A stretch of DNA of 64,000 bases from Eremophila alpestris peregrina (lineage: Eukaryota > Chordata > Aves > Passeriformes > Alaudidae): positions 4,380,500 to 4,444,499 of the forward strand of contig WMCF01000007.1 of the NCBI GenBank assembly GCA_009792885.1. Reading direction: 5' to 3'. Made by a program: the position numbers and the translations under genes. The stretch's first letter is position 1. Each line of letters begins with the position of its first letter. This document shows positions 1-12,800 of the stretch, one piece after another. The notes under the pieces were generated by a model. The model was not told where the DNA came from and did no database searches. It was given only the letters and a program-made list of their open reading frames with translations.

Positions 1-2331
1 CATTTATAGTGCTATTAAGAAGTTGAATTTAACGTTATTGAGAACATTTCATTGTTAACAAATGGTTCAGTTTAGTTTGAGCTACTAGTGATTCTGTTTT
101 GGCATAGAAAAGGTAACATGCATGTTTGCTGTCTTTTAAGCACAGGCATTTGTTGACATTTGGTTGCACACATCTTGTGAACAAGGCAAACATGCATGAC
201 CTTACCATATTGTTTATTTTACACCACTATTTCAAGCTGGGATTGTGACCATGCTGCTCCTTGTTTGATCTGTTCTGCTCTGGTATTGATGTCCACTTAG
301 TTACTCTTTCAAAATAATGCCTGTAATAAAGTGACAGTATATCTTAATAATACCCTAATTAAAAGAGAACGTACCTAAACAATTCAGAGTTTGTACATAA
401 CGTCTCGGCCTGATATCTGAATGGGAAGCACCACTGCATTAAGAACATGGTGTTTAGCAGCAGAAATCCTTTCAACAGACTCATGAATGAGCTTTTTCAA
501 GAGAGAGAGATTTTGTGTGGGATTTGCTTGTTCATAGAACTTAGAGAATTGAATGAACAAAGAATATTGGCAAAAGGGTGTTTAGTGGGCCAATCCTGCC
601 CCTTTTGACAGGTAAACAGCCCCATTACCACTCTTTAAAGTTACCAAAGAGACAGCAATATAATTGATACAAAGTAAATGCATTTTGTTAGAGCTTCTGC
701 CACTGTAATTTGTAGAAGAGAAAATTGTGTTCCCTCTGCAATATAATTTTCACCCTGTTAGTGACCTTGGCCATAGGGAGCAGCAATGCCTCTCTTTTAA
801 GTCTGACCTGCAATGTGGAGCAGCAGCTGGGTCTCTCTTGTCATTCTGTGTGCACTCTGCTGCCTGCTACAGAATTCATTTCACTGAAATTCAGTCACCC
901 TTGCACACACTGAGGATTCTTGCATTCGGAATCCTGTACTCACTAGGGAAAGAGGGGAACCTTCAGGTATTGAAATAGATGTGCTGAATCTGCCTCTGTA
1001 GGGAACCTAAAGGAGTAATTCAGGTTAAGTAACTGACTTTTTGAAGGTAATGAGATTAATTGCACCCCTGAGTTTTATATAAAAAATTCGTGCCTGAAGT
1101 GAGTAAAATCCATGTTTGTAAGCATATTTAGTATGGGATTAGAATGCATTTTTATATACCCTTCAAAGTAATAATGCCTACAGCATTAGAAAGTTGGGTA
1201 AGAATTGAATTGCTTTTGAGATTTAACTTGAGCGCTAAATTCAGGAGGTTTGGTGAAGAATTGAGAATGTTTTTCTTCTTCTGTTTGTACGTTCCTTTCA
1301 TTGATTAAAATTTTACATTTATTTCTCGCAAGCTAGGGATCAAAATAAGAATTAAATACTTTAATCCTTTTGCAAAATAAAAAGTTAGTTGATGCTGATT
1401 TTACGTTACTATTCTGTGTAATTGTGCTAACTGAAAATGCTTGAAGTAAACTATTGTAAACTGTTGTCTTGGTGGATATTACAGTGGGTAAACCATCTGT
1501 ACACCCTTCTGTAATGGTGTATGGATTCCAGAAAAATGGGCATGCAATTCTTCCATCACTGGATTTCTTCTCTTACATTTTTAATAGATTGCCCATTCCT
1601 GCATATCTGAATAGCAGCTTATGTTTTGTCTTCTCATTTCCTTGGAGTTTGGAGAAGAGGTGTATTTTTCAGAACAATTTCTGTCAAGAAAAAGTGCTAG
1701 CAAGTACTGCATTGTAAAAGAAAATAATTAACGTGTAATATGCATCATCATATATAGGAAATGAGTGGATGTGAAATTTAATGTGTATAACATTTCATAT
1801 GATTGTCACACAGGATCTTGCTACACAACAAAGTACATGAGTTCATTTTGGGTATTTGGAGTGAGTTCTCAGATGCACATTAAAGTTGCTATAGAAGCTG
1901 AGCATTGACCCTAGTTACAGCTGAATTCCAAACTACAAATCTTGACTGTAATTCAAGTACCATACAGCAAAGGAGATGTTCTTGGAAGTAATTCTGAAAG
2001 GCATTAAGATGAACCTGTTAATAACTCTCAGGTATTTGTGTACCTATTACAAACCTTTTCTTTCTTTCTAACTGAGGAAAAGTACTTTCAGATTTGTGTG
2101 GGGTGGGGTTATTTCTCACATCTGTGTCTCTTCCCCTTTTGCCATTTTCTGAGATCTGCCTACTGTAACCTTTCTTTTTCTATTGATAGAGTACTAATCA
2201 TAATATGTATAACTTATGCTTCAATATTACAGTTTATTTAGTCCTGAATGGATTTTGGAGAAAAAAGGAATCAGAGAAGGAATGCAGCAGAGTCCAGCAT
2301 TTCTCTTGCATAGAACAGTTTGTCCAAAGTA

Positions 2332-2351
2332 GTGTGTGTGTGTGTGTGTGT
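2332..2351. repeat. (GT)10 microsatellite
   Basis: Ten uninterrupted GT units are followed by a short TATACATA tail. It is a simple sequence repeat inside intron 1 and probably length-polymorphic. Confidence 0.95.
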
Positions 2352-2664
2352 ATACATATTTGTGCATATAGATTTTTAAGAACGTGCCTCTTGATATTCT
2401 CAGATCACAGAAATGGGAAATATCATGGGCTGTCGGTATCTTGAGAGAAAGATAGTTTTACTGGTATATAATAAATGCCACATTTTTTTGTGGACCCTAG
2501 TCTTGGAAAGAAGCCTGTCTTTACGTATTTCTGTGATCTGGGGACTGCAAAATGTAATTTACATCAAATAAAAACATTGTCCAAATGAAGCAGTATTTCT
2601 GCACTGACAGTCCATCAGTCTGTAGTTATGGCTCCATTTTCCAGTATCTTCAGTGTTGTTTTTT

Positions 2665-2792
2665 TTAGAGCATGGTGCTCCTAACACCAAGGTTGTGGGT
2701 TCCATCCCCTTGTGGGCCATTCCCTTAAGAGTGGAACTGATGGTCCTTGTTGGGTCCCTTCCAGCTCAGACTATGCTGTGGTTCTGTGATTC
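2665..2792 (+). mobile_element. 5'-truncated tRNA-Ile/CR1 chimeric SINE (TguSINE1-like)
   Basis: Positions 2665-2720 read like the distal two-thirds of a tRNA-Ile gene. The D-stem side contains agagcatggtgct, the anticodon and variable region contains aacaccaaggt, a degenerate B box gggttccatcc lies at 2697-2707, and an acceptor-like gggcca follows. From about 2721 the sequence becomes a CR1-type 3' tail (gtggaactgatggtcctt, gggtcccttccagctcag) ending in gttctgtgattc. This head-tail arrangement is that of the passerine SINE family TguSINE1, mobilised by CR1 enzymes. The copy lacks the first 20 or so tRNA bases with the A box, so it is probably inactive. Family assignment is from memory. Confidence 0.75.
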
Positions 2793-3123
2793 ATTATTAA
2801 CTTTAGCTGCTTATACAGACTTATTCTTACAGGTATGGCTGTAGACGCAAGAACAACTGTAAACAATAGCACATATCATTGCAGAATCTGCATTTAAGAG
2901 CTTAGCAAGCTAACTCTGTATTTTGAAAACATTAAAGAAAAATGAGGATTTGATATGATAATAGAGCTTTTCAATTTGTAAACTGTATTTGTCTCCTAAG
3001 TCTCCCCAAGCATCTGTGAAGTGATTGACATAATCATGCATTGTTTACATAATGGAATGCTTCCTGGTTTTCCTTGAAATAGCCACTTCTCCTTAGGAAC
3101 ACCTGCCTCCTGTTCACTAAGGT

Positions 3124-3143
3124 AAAAAAAAAAAAAAAAAAAA
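3124..3143. repeat. Poly-A homopolymer run (20 nt)
   Basis: Twenty consecutive A residues lie in intron 1. No retroelement body is recognisable immediately upstream, so this may be a simple homopolymer or the tail of a very old insertion. Confidence 0.9.
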
Positions 3144-4564
3144 GGTGCCCCTAGCTGAGACTACTTGAGCTTAATTATATGCATTAAAGAAATCCAAGCC
3201 TTTTTTTATCTAATTGAACTTCACTGGATACTAAAAGTGGACTTTGAAGTCATCCTTTTTAGAGTATTGGCATTCTTTTAAGAACATGTAAATGGCTACA
3301 AACTGAAACAGTATTATGAACTACCTCAGAATATCAGTGCCCAAGACATGCAGCACTTAATCCTCTATTATGGTGCAATAAACCTCATTTTTCTTGGTTC
3401 ACGCTTAATGAATGTAATGGCAGTCCATCTATCATGGGTTACAGTGTCACAGGTAATGATCTTCACACAGACAAGATTCCTTCAGTCCTTGTTCCTAGAT
3501 ATTATTTCCTGTCCAATTACATCTCGTAACTCTCTGCTTTCAGCTTTTGTCTTGCAAATTTTCTCTTGCTTCATGTTGTGTTAATTTCATCCATTTGTCA
3601 TACATATTTTGAAAGTAAATAGTGGTTGAGACAGTTCTGAGGGCCATAAGCAATCAGGTATCAATCACCTTGTGCTGATTGCTGTTCAATTGTAAAATGA
3701 TGCATCAGACTCAAAAATTGTGTGCTATTAAAAAACTCTTGAACAAAAAAGAGTCATGGGAATGTTACCCTCTTAAGTACTTGTCATCTTATTATGTACA
3801 AACCTCGTGTTTTAAAAATCTACTCTGGAACGGTTCTGACACAGTTCAGATCTTTAAGATGCAATGTCCAAGCATGATCCAGCAAAGCAGGATTCATAAA
3901 ACAAATTGTCCTATACTGCCTATCTTTTTGGACCTCTGTCTCCCTCTTCTCATTTTGTTTAAGGTCCAGGGTAGGTCATTCAAGTGACAAACTTCACAGT
4001 TTATTTTAGTGTCTCTTTAATTTATGGAGTGTCTGGGATGAGAGAATGGCTGTTCCTCCTTTCTATGGTATCTGGTTTTGGACAGGTGAGAACACCTGGA
4101 CAGAACATTTGCACGATCAGAGTTGACTGCAGTCTCACCTAGAGAATGTGCTATTTATAGTAAGAAGTGAGTATTTGATTAAAAATAAAATCGGTGTAGA
4201 GTGCAGATGAAAAGTCAGGGTTGTACTGGGCTTATATCCCTCTGTAGAGGTGATCTAAAAACCACGTCATGACTGTTGCTAGCTCTGGTGTGTAACTTTG
4301 GTGAAAGTATTGAATGTTTATTAAAGACCATCCGGCTGTGTTTATATGAGTTTGAGTTCATATTATGATTTCTGTGTTCTATATGGCATTTCAAATTTTT
4401 TTTTCTACTTGAACCACATGAATTGAGTTTTGAGTCAATATTATAATGTTAAGGCTAAGGATGACAGCGAGCTTTAATTTCTATTCAGTTTGTTTCATGA
4501 ACATCTACACTTGTAATCAAATTTGAGACAAGACTTTCTTCACAGGCAGGTGTGCCCTTGTAGC

Positions 4565-4624
4565 TGGCACATCTTGTTCACATGACTAACCAGTTGGCAC
4601 ATCTTGTTCACCAAAACACTGTTG
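4565..4624. repeat. 30-bp imperfect tandem duplication
   Basis: The 17-mer tggcacatcttgttcac occurs at 4565-4581 and again at 4595-4611, a period of 30 bp. The rest of each unit has diverged. It is a small local duplication inside intron 1. Confidence 0.8.
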
Positions 4625-6734
4625 CTTTTATGTGATTGACGCTTCCTTTGAGCATTAGTGGCCTGGGAACTCTTTGACATAGATGCTCTGTGTTCAGTCT
4701 GCTGCATGGTGCCCGCCTGAAACTGTGCTTGTGTTTATCCTGGATTTGAGGGGCTTCTCCTTCATCCCTTAGAGCCATCCCTTTCTCTCTAGCAATTACT
4801 ATTCACAACAAAACAGTAATCTTTGAAGTGGTGCTGGTAATTTTAAGTAGGCAGCATTTGGGCAGGTGTGCTTGGTACAGCAGCACTAGCCAGATGCACC
4901 CAGTGGACCAGCTGTTGGCCTGCTGAGCTGCACAGCTGGATCCTGGCCATGGCAGCACTGCTTCTGCTGCCCAGAGAGGAGGAGCAAGGTGGCAAGTCTG
5001 AGCTGGGGTTTCTGGAGAGTCCCACTCAGAGCTGTGCCAGTGTCTGGATTTAAAAGTGCAGGTCAGCAGTGTGAGAGGGTACAATACACAGGCTTGGCTT
5101 GCTATAGACCTCCTCTGTCCCTGGAAATCACTGGCAGGTTGAGAGCCCACTTGTGCTGCTTATAATCCATATTTTTGTATCCTAGTGATCCAAATGTAAT
5201 GCCACATTGGTAATTTAATATGTATTTTATAATAGTTCTTGGTGTGGTAATGGTTTAACATAGCAGTTTATAAGTGGCAATAAATCAGCGAATTTGTGTT
5301 ATACTTGCAAATTTGTTCAGAACCTCAAATAAAGTGTTAGTAACCTTCAAAGGATTATGATGTAAACTTTGGAGAAATACGAGGAAGTGGATTCATGCTT
5401 GCAATTTAAAAAGCATAAATTGAAAGAGAATCAATATTCAAAACCTTTTGAATCATAAGAGCCTTATTCTTTGTGATTTCTGCAACCCTAGCTTGGAGGA
5501 ATAGTGTTCAACTTAAAGAATTGGTAGATGAGATCCACTGATGATGATGATAATAATGATAAAGATAATACTGGGGCAATGATTTCTAAATCAAATTTGT
5601 GCTTAAATTTGTTATTTCAGCTGCATAAAGATTCAGTATTTTTGTAAAGTACTTTCTATCTGGTGTTCTGTACAGAAGATCCAATTCAATTTGTAAAAGG
5701 TAGAATGTACTATTCTTTTTTCTCACAAGTTGTCAATAAACCTCTTTATTTTGGTCAGGAATTAATAAAGAAAATAATTCACGTGTTTCAGGATTTGTAA
5801 AAACAAATAAAAATATTTGTATAGAATTTTAATGGTGAGATGAAAAAACAGTCTTAGGTCATAAAAATTAGTCAGCAGTGAGCAAAGGAGTGCTGCTGTG
5901 TGTCCCTCAAACTGCTCTTCATCATGTCACTCTGAGGATTTTTTTTAAACTCTAGATATCTACTTAATCTTATTGTCACTATGACAACAATAAAACCTTA
6001 ATTCTCTTGTTCTTACTATTAAATATATCACTGTGTTAAAGATGGCATTTATCTCTGGATTTATCAACAGGTAACTCAACACTAATTTCTTTTTTTACAA
6101 AAGGACCAAAACATTATCACCTAAAGCTTTGCTCAGCCTCAGTTGGAAAGGAGCTCATGTATTATATTTATCACTCGAGTTCTTATAACAAATAGGTGTT
6201 CTATTATTAAAGTGAAAACTTTAATGGTCTGTCTTCCTACAAAAGCACCATGTGAACATCTAAGACCCATTAAATGTTACTTGTAAAATGTCTAGTCTAT
6301 GCACACTGCTGCTTGTTTTATTCGAGTGCATGGGTTTATAAGTGCTGCTAACTACATCTTAGACTTTCCTGCCTGTGGTCATTGGAAACAGTGATCTTGA
6401 AATTTTTGTGCTCTCTTCACCGACTCGAGGTTGAAGGATCCAGTTTTTCTGGGGATAAATAGGAGTATAGATAATTAATTTTTTTTAAAGCTGTTGGTTG
6501 TTGGTTAATTTTAGACTGTCAGATGTGAAGGGTGTTGCAGTGGATTTCTTACTTGAGTTTCTGTACTGAAAAATGTCTGCAATAATATGTTCTGCTTTAA
6601 GAGGAAAAAACCGACTTGCTCTCCTTTCTCCCTGCTATGTTTCTTTAGCTTCTGTCATAGCAGGAATTAATACAAATAACAAGCATGTATGGAAGAGAGA
6701 CAGGCTATATCATGGGATTGTTTCCTCGTTGTAG

Positions 6735-6844
6735 GTTAACCAAGCCCTTGTCATTTGCGGATTGTGTTGGGGATGAATTGCCGTGGGGCTGGGAAGCTGC
6801 GTGTGACCCCCAGATCGGTGTGTACTATATCGATCACATCAACC
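6735..6844 (+). CDS. WWC2: WWC2 exon 2: core of second WW domain
   Basis: The 110-nt exon is flanked by acceptor tag (6732-6734) and donor gtaagt (6845-6850). Its first base completes an Arg codon from exon 1. The frame then reads LTKPLSFADCVGDELPWGW and on to YYIDHIN; the last C joins exon 3 to form Gln. LPWGWE supplies the first conserved Trp of WW domain 2, and YYIDHIN is the central aromatic strand. This domain helps bind PPxY partners. The open frame continues about 50 nt past the donor and would give a short truncated product if the donor were skipped; I regard that as incidental. Confidence 0.95.
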
Positions 6845-9800
6845 GTAAGTATGCTTTGCTTTGCCTTGCTGATTGCAAAATGACTCATCTTGGTTAGACT
6901 CAGAATTCTTGATTAGACTCAGAATGCTGGGGAAAATTTGCCCTTTGGTATAACATTATTGCCTTGAAAATGCTTACAAGAAAATCTGCTGGTACAAAAT
7001 GGCTACATCTGTTTCTATGTGTATTTCTTGCATGGTAATTATGTCTAAACCACGTAAAACTAGCAAAATGTGAAATACAATGCTATTTAGACTGACTGAA
7101 ATGAATATATTCCTGAAAGCATTTCTATTTTCTCTTTATACATTTATAGCTTCATATTGATATGTTTTTCTATTTTCCCAGAAATAGTCTTTAACAGCAC
7201 AATAGCAAAGATTCTATTTGAGATCAACACCTGAATCTAGGTACCTGCATCTGTGCTAGCAGTACCTATACTTACCTAAAAGTTAGAAGGTATCTACAAC
7301 CATTTCAGATGCTTAAGGTTAGCAGAGGCAACTGCACAAGGTCAGTAGATGTGGCATGGGGACAGTAAGACACCAGTGGCCTTGTGAATGGCATCTCAAA
7401 TGGATGGGCAAGTGAATCCACCCTGCCTTGTCTAAGCCACTTCTGCAGCCAATAGCTCTCTAGTCAGTACAGTCAGTGTAATGTAAAATGTGATGTTGCT
7501 GACCAGTTGCAGATGAGGTGATTTAACCTCCTTTGGCTGGGTTGGACTAGAACTCTGGTAACTAGAATGGGACATCAGATATCAGCTGTGCTGTTGAGCA
7601 CCTGTACATAGACATCTAATACTGAAGTGAATCCCACCCAATAACCTCATTTGTGCTCTGACAGCCCTGCTTTGTCATCAGAGTCCTCTGATCATACACA
7701 GAGTGTTAGACACTCATGAACTTTTAAACATACAAGTATCCTTAACTGAATTCAAAAGGGGAAGAATGTAAAGAGTTTACGTCTGGATCTAAATGCAATT
7801 ATCAGCTTAAACTTGTCTCTCACTTCTGCTTTGGCCAAAATTATAGGGCATACACTGTAAAATTTTGAGAGGCCAGTTGCCTTTCTGGGTGTTTTGAGAG
7901 TGCTTTCAGGTCAGTGTGTTCTGACAATTTTGTTCTTTTTATTTCATGAGTGTTCAAAATTTTAATCAGTTTTAAAAACCTCTTGCAACATTGTTGCCTG
8001 GTTTTTTTTAGAAAGACTTTAAATGCTTTCTGTACTCTTAAATGTTATTCCTGTGCATTGAAGGTGAATTCCTGAATATTAGGAGTCATTGTTTGAAATG
8101 TTGGTATACTTAAAGGTAGTTTCCATCCCTTGTTTGTTCAGTAGTGCACTTGATTCCTCTTATATTAATATATGTATTCCTTTGTAGCAATTTCAATGAA
8201 ACTTACTTTGTAAAGTGGTGTATTTTAGTTATGTACACTGTATTTTGCACAGGGTTTTGGTGAGAGTGTTCTCCAGTTGCTGGTGGTAAACTGCCTAAGA
8301 ATCTTACAAGTAGGTAATTTATTTGATGTGCCAGGCATGGAGATTATAGCTTCTACTTCATCTGAGTAGGGTGCATGCAATGTTTTGATGCTATTGAAAT
8401 CTCTGGTATGGAGGTCACTTGAAATTAGTGTAGAAAAGCCTTTCTAGAAAACAGTTTTTGTGTCTGCTTAGTGCTTTATTAGTTTTGTAATATGTCAGAT
8501 GTGCTGAGTATGCTTTTTGGATTTGAACTGCTAAAATTCCCTGTCAGGACAGAGGCTATGTTAGAACAAGGAAGACTCTTTTACTCTTTTGAAAGTAGTT
8601 TTGTTCATTCTTTCTGCTACTGGACAAAGAAGCTGAACGAGGGAGAAGAACTGTACCTACTGCTAGGATGAAAAACAAATAAATAGATGCCTGAAAAACA
8701 GGTTGGATAAAGTAGAATTTCAGGACTCATAAATAGCAGCTTGAGGGATAGCACCTTGGGAAGAAATCAGCTCCCATGTGTTAGGTAGGGAGAGGTGACT
8801 AACGATGCTTCATGTTCACTGCCGTCTGGCTGGATTTATTTCAGCAAAATGTTTGAGGGAAGGCCCACTGATTCTCTCCTTTTGCATCCCATAATTAATT
8901 ATTCCAAACAGCTTCTCTCTTATCTGTCCTTTTGCTCATTTGTTTTTCTAGTGTTGTTCCAAAGCTACATTTGATCCAACTGTGAAGCTTCAGGATGTCC
9001 ACAGGACTTGGACCAGTTTTACTACGATGGCTCCAATTTTGTTACATTTCTCAAACCAGCCCAGTGAGCTATGAGGAGCAGGTTGTTCTTGTGGTTGTTC
9101 CCTCCTTTTCTGTAGAATTGGAGGTTGAAAATGTCAAGGGTGGAGTTTCCATTAATGATCAGATAGGTACTTACTGCAGTGGATATTGACAAAACTCCCA
9201 ATAATTTAGAGAAAGCAATATTAGACTGCACCTTCCAAAGTTCTAAAACTTCTATTGAATTTCTATAAAGTAATTTTTTTCAAAGATTATGTAAATCAAT
9301 ATACTTATTATTTTTTTCAAAATATTTTCCTCATCTGTGCAATCATTTGTCTTGATCTTTTTCCTTCCCTTCTCTCACATAAACCTGAGAAAAGCCTACT
9401 CTTCTCTTCTGCAGAGAGTTGTCTGTGAGCAGTCTGCAAATGAAGAACAATCGCTCAGATTTTTTTGGTGTCAGTATGTTTAAGGATAATTTATTTATCC
9501 TTAATTATTTATGATAATTTTATTATCATCTCACAATTTCTGTATTTTCTAGATTTAATTTTTTTCCACCCCCAAATACAGTTTGGGTTTTTGGATAGCC
9601 TTAGAGCTTTCTCGTGATCATTTTGGATGATGTAACCCACTTTGAGAAGCACTGACTGAGGTCATTACTTTATGAATATATTACCCCAATTAGGAGTTTT
9701 AATGTGATGCTTTCAGCTTCAAGGGAGGCCAGATTACAGGCCATCTGGCAAGGCAGAACATGCATATGATGTGGGGAGCTAATACTGTAAGAACTTAAAT

Positions 9801-12800
9801 GCTTACCCTGTGCTTCAGTAGCACCTTTTGTTAGAGGATGACTGAAAGGCTATTATTTGGTGGGCAGGGCCTGAGGAGTTTGTTTTGTGCAGGATCCTTA
9901 TTACTGTGTTTTGGAAGAGTCCAAAGATTTTATGACTTATGCTGTTGACTCCTACAATCAATATTGCATACCTGTTCTCATGTGTTAATCTACTTCAGCT
10001 AATTTGCTAACATTTACTAATTTTGCTAAACAACATGGTTAGGAACTCAAGGCAATACTGAAAAAACATACAGCTGTTACTCCACTTTATTTCCTGTATC
10101 TGCAGGCAAAGTCATCACTTTCAAATTTTTTCCAATTCTTCTGTAGGGTTTTCTACAAGTATTAAGTGTCTGAGATGCAAACATTTATGTTCTTATTATG
10201 AGCTTGGATTTGCAAACACCTTTAAGCTGATAATCTTTGAAAGTATTGGTTCCTGCTCTATTGCTACCTCTGGCCTTTTGTTCTGTTCCTGCAATGTTTT
10301 TGCTTATACTGCCATGAGCATTTGCATGGCCAGACAGTGAATCAGATCAGGGAGCTGATTAAAGTTGAAACTAATCTGGTATGGGGGGGAAAAAAAAAAG
10401 TCGCTATTTGTTCTCCTTTCCACACCTCTATTTATGCAAGCAAGAAAAGGAAGGTGACCTGGGGATATGAATGAACAGTCAGGTGGAAGAGATGGAGGGA
10501 GGGATAGCTACTTTTCATAGTAGCAGCGGTTAAAGGCATTTTAAAATTACACCCTTGCATTTTCATCTGTTCCATGTGCAGGCTTGCCAGGAAACAGTTT
10601 TCACTCTGAGGCTCTGATTTCCAGGTGCACTTCTCAGGTGGTGGTGGCAGCTGAAGTAGCAGTCATTGCTTGTTCTGGTTCCTGTCCCCACATTGTGTCT
10701 GCATGAAGATATGCAATAAACATGGACAACAGGGAAGCACTCTGCTTCCTGAGGTGTGAGTTGTTTTCCACCTCCTCTCCCTTCCCCCAGCTTCTCAGGT
10801 TTTCTGATCTGGATCAGTCTATGGTATGTTTAGATGAACAGTTGTGGAGGTAATGGCAGAAAGAAAAGGAAACTTCTGGTTTGACATGCACAGTCTAAGG
10901 GAATCCCATACTGCAACAAGTTCTGCCTTGACTTCAGCATCCTGTCTGTCCCCTTTATGAATGAATTACCCCCTTTACCTTCAATTCTTATCTTCTCAGC
11001 TAAGTCTCAGGAATAACAAGGCAAATGTTTTTTGTTTCTTCATTGCATTGATCTAGTTAACTCATAAAATAAATACTCTGCTCTTAGTAATGTTTGGTGG
11101 CAAAGGTAGCAGAATGGAAAAGAGTGACATGGTTTGAAAGATAATGAAAGGAAGGAATAGTTTTTCCTAGCCCAGTACAATTTCAGGCCATCACATCATT
11201 TTCTGCTATTCTGTACTTTGTACTCAATATGATTCTTTTCCCTGCACTCCACCTCTCACTTTTCTTCAAAATAGTTGGACAACTACCTTCTCTGCTTCTG
11301 CAGTTCCTCCCTACTTAATTTTAACTGCCCCTTTTGGAAGCATGAATGTGTCTTTCCCAGAAACATCCTTCTATCACTGTTTTGTTCACAAAGAAAAGGA
11401 AAATTGAGTCAGTGATGCTAAAAAAAGGTGAAGGGAAAAGGCTAGCTCTTTACGTACATTGTTTCACACTTGGAGCACAATGTTTTAACTACAAGAGTTC
11501 TATTTCTTGTTGTAATCTTAAAGGCTTTCATGCTATTTTATGCTTGTGCAACTGGTTTATCTAACACAGGGACTTTTGTGGATAGACTGCTCCAGGCTGG
11601 GAGTCTAGTACATCTGCATCTATGAAAGTAGGCCAGATTGATTTTCAGAAAAGGAAGAATCTGAAAATCTCACCACGAGTCTGCAATTACCAATAGCTTG
11701 AGGGAGTGAAATGGTGTATCATCACAAATATGCCCTGTTGGTTCCCATGACCTACCACCATCTTCTAAGCAAGTGGTGGCATGCAATCAATTGTGCAGAC
11801 TCTTTACTGTCAGCAAATGCACATGGCTGAAACCCAAGTGCGTTACGTCTTACATTCAGTCTTTTTTGGAGGTATTTTCTCTGCATTCTGGCTGTAGGAA
11901 GGGATTAATCTGGTGCATGCTGGCTACAGAAGGAGGGCTCAAATAGTGAAGGCTCTGGATTAAAGATGGTTTTACCTGCTGGCATTTATGTAAAGATCAT
12001 ACTTGCATCTTTTTCTTATGTCTTTGTTCTGCTAGCCTTAGCAGCAGAACATTATCTTACTTGCTTGATAAAATAGAACAAAATCCTCAGAGTTTCTACT
12101 GCATTTCACTCTGAAATAGATAAGCATATTCTGCCCTGTATCTAGAGGAAGCTAACAGTAAAAATCTTTGAATTAATCTTTTTTGGAAATCTGCTCATAC
12201 TTGGAGAGTATAGCTGGAAAAAGTTATCATTTGTTCTCATTGCCCAAATTCAAGCACAAAATCATTTTATGGAAAAGTGAAGGAAGTGTCTGGAAGAGAG
12301 GGGTCACTTTTTGTGTGAAAGTTTGATGACAAGAAACAAACTGTAGAGAGGTCAGTTTTGAACATACTCTAAATAATCTCATTTTCATCCATGTCTTTCT
12401 TTAGAACTCATATTCCATTTAATTATGTGATAGAATGTGATCTTCTTTGAGTATCCAGCAATGTGTTAGATCATTTTAAATATGTCATCTTTCTGGCTTG
12501 CGTGGTCTTAATGAAACTGCTGTCTCTGTAATGTGCAATTCTTTGTTTTTATGTACCTATTGAACAGAAATGTCAGAAGGAAATGATGCAATATTTACTT
12601 GTGAAACCTTGCACAAATTTTTGAATACAAATTGATTTTCTTGTTGTTTGAGTTTGAATTGCAAGTATTTTAAAAAGCAGGGGTAAAAAAAGGAATAAGG
12701 AAAAAAAATTTGGAAAGCATTTGCTATGTAAACAATAAAGTACGTTCCTTAAGACAGTCTAGTAACACTTGGTTATTCTCCCTATTCTCCCAGAAACTAG

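Larger units (their letters stand above)
1..6734 (+). other. WWC2: Intron 1 of WWC2 (3' part)
   Basis: This stretch lies before the first recognisable coding exon and ends in the acceptor ...cgttgtag at 6734. It is AT-rich and has no open frame resembling a protein. It holds a chimeric tRNA/CR1 SINE at 2665-2792, a GT microsatellite at 2332-2351, a poly-A run at 3124-3143, a 30-bp imperfect tandem duplication at 4565-4624 and a short GAT/AAT repeat at 5539-5560. A GC-richer patch at 4850-5060 has open frames on both strands but nothing recognisable. Confidence 0.85.

Noticed and set aside
4803..5150. GC-richer stretch with a 115-codon minus-strand frame and overlapping + frame in intron 1
   Set aside because: No domain, splice context or family resemblance. 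Open frames arise here from local GC content.
7539..7551. gggttggactaga, a CR1-like 13-mer in intron 2
   Set aside because: The flanking bases do not continue as a CR1 3' end (no ggtcccttccaac equivalent), so the match is too short.
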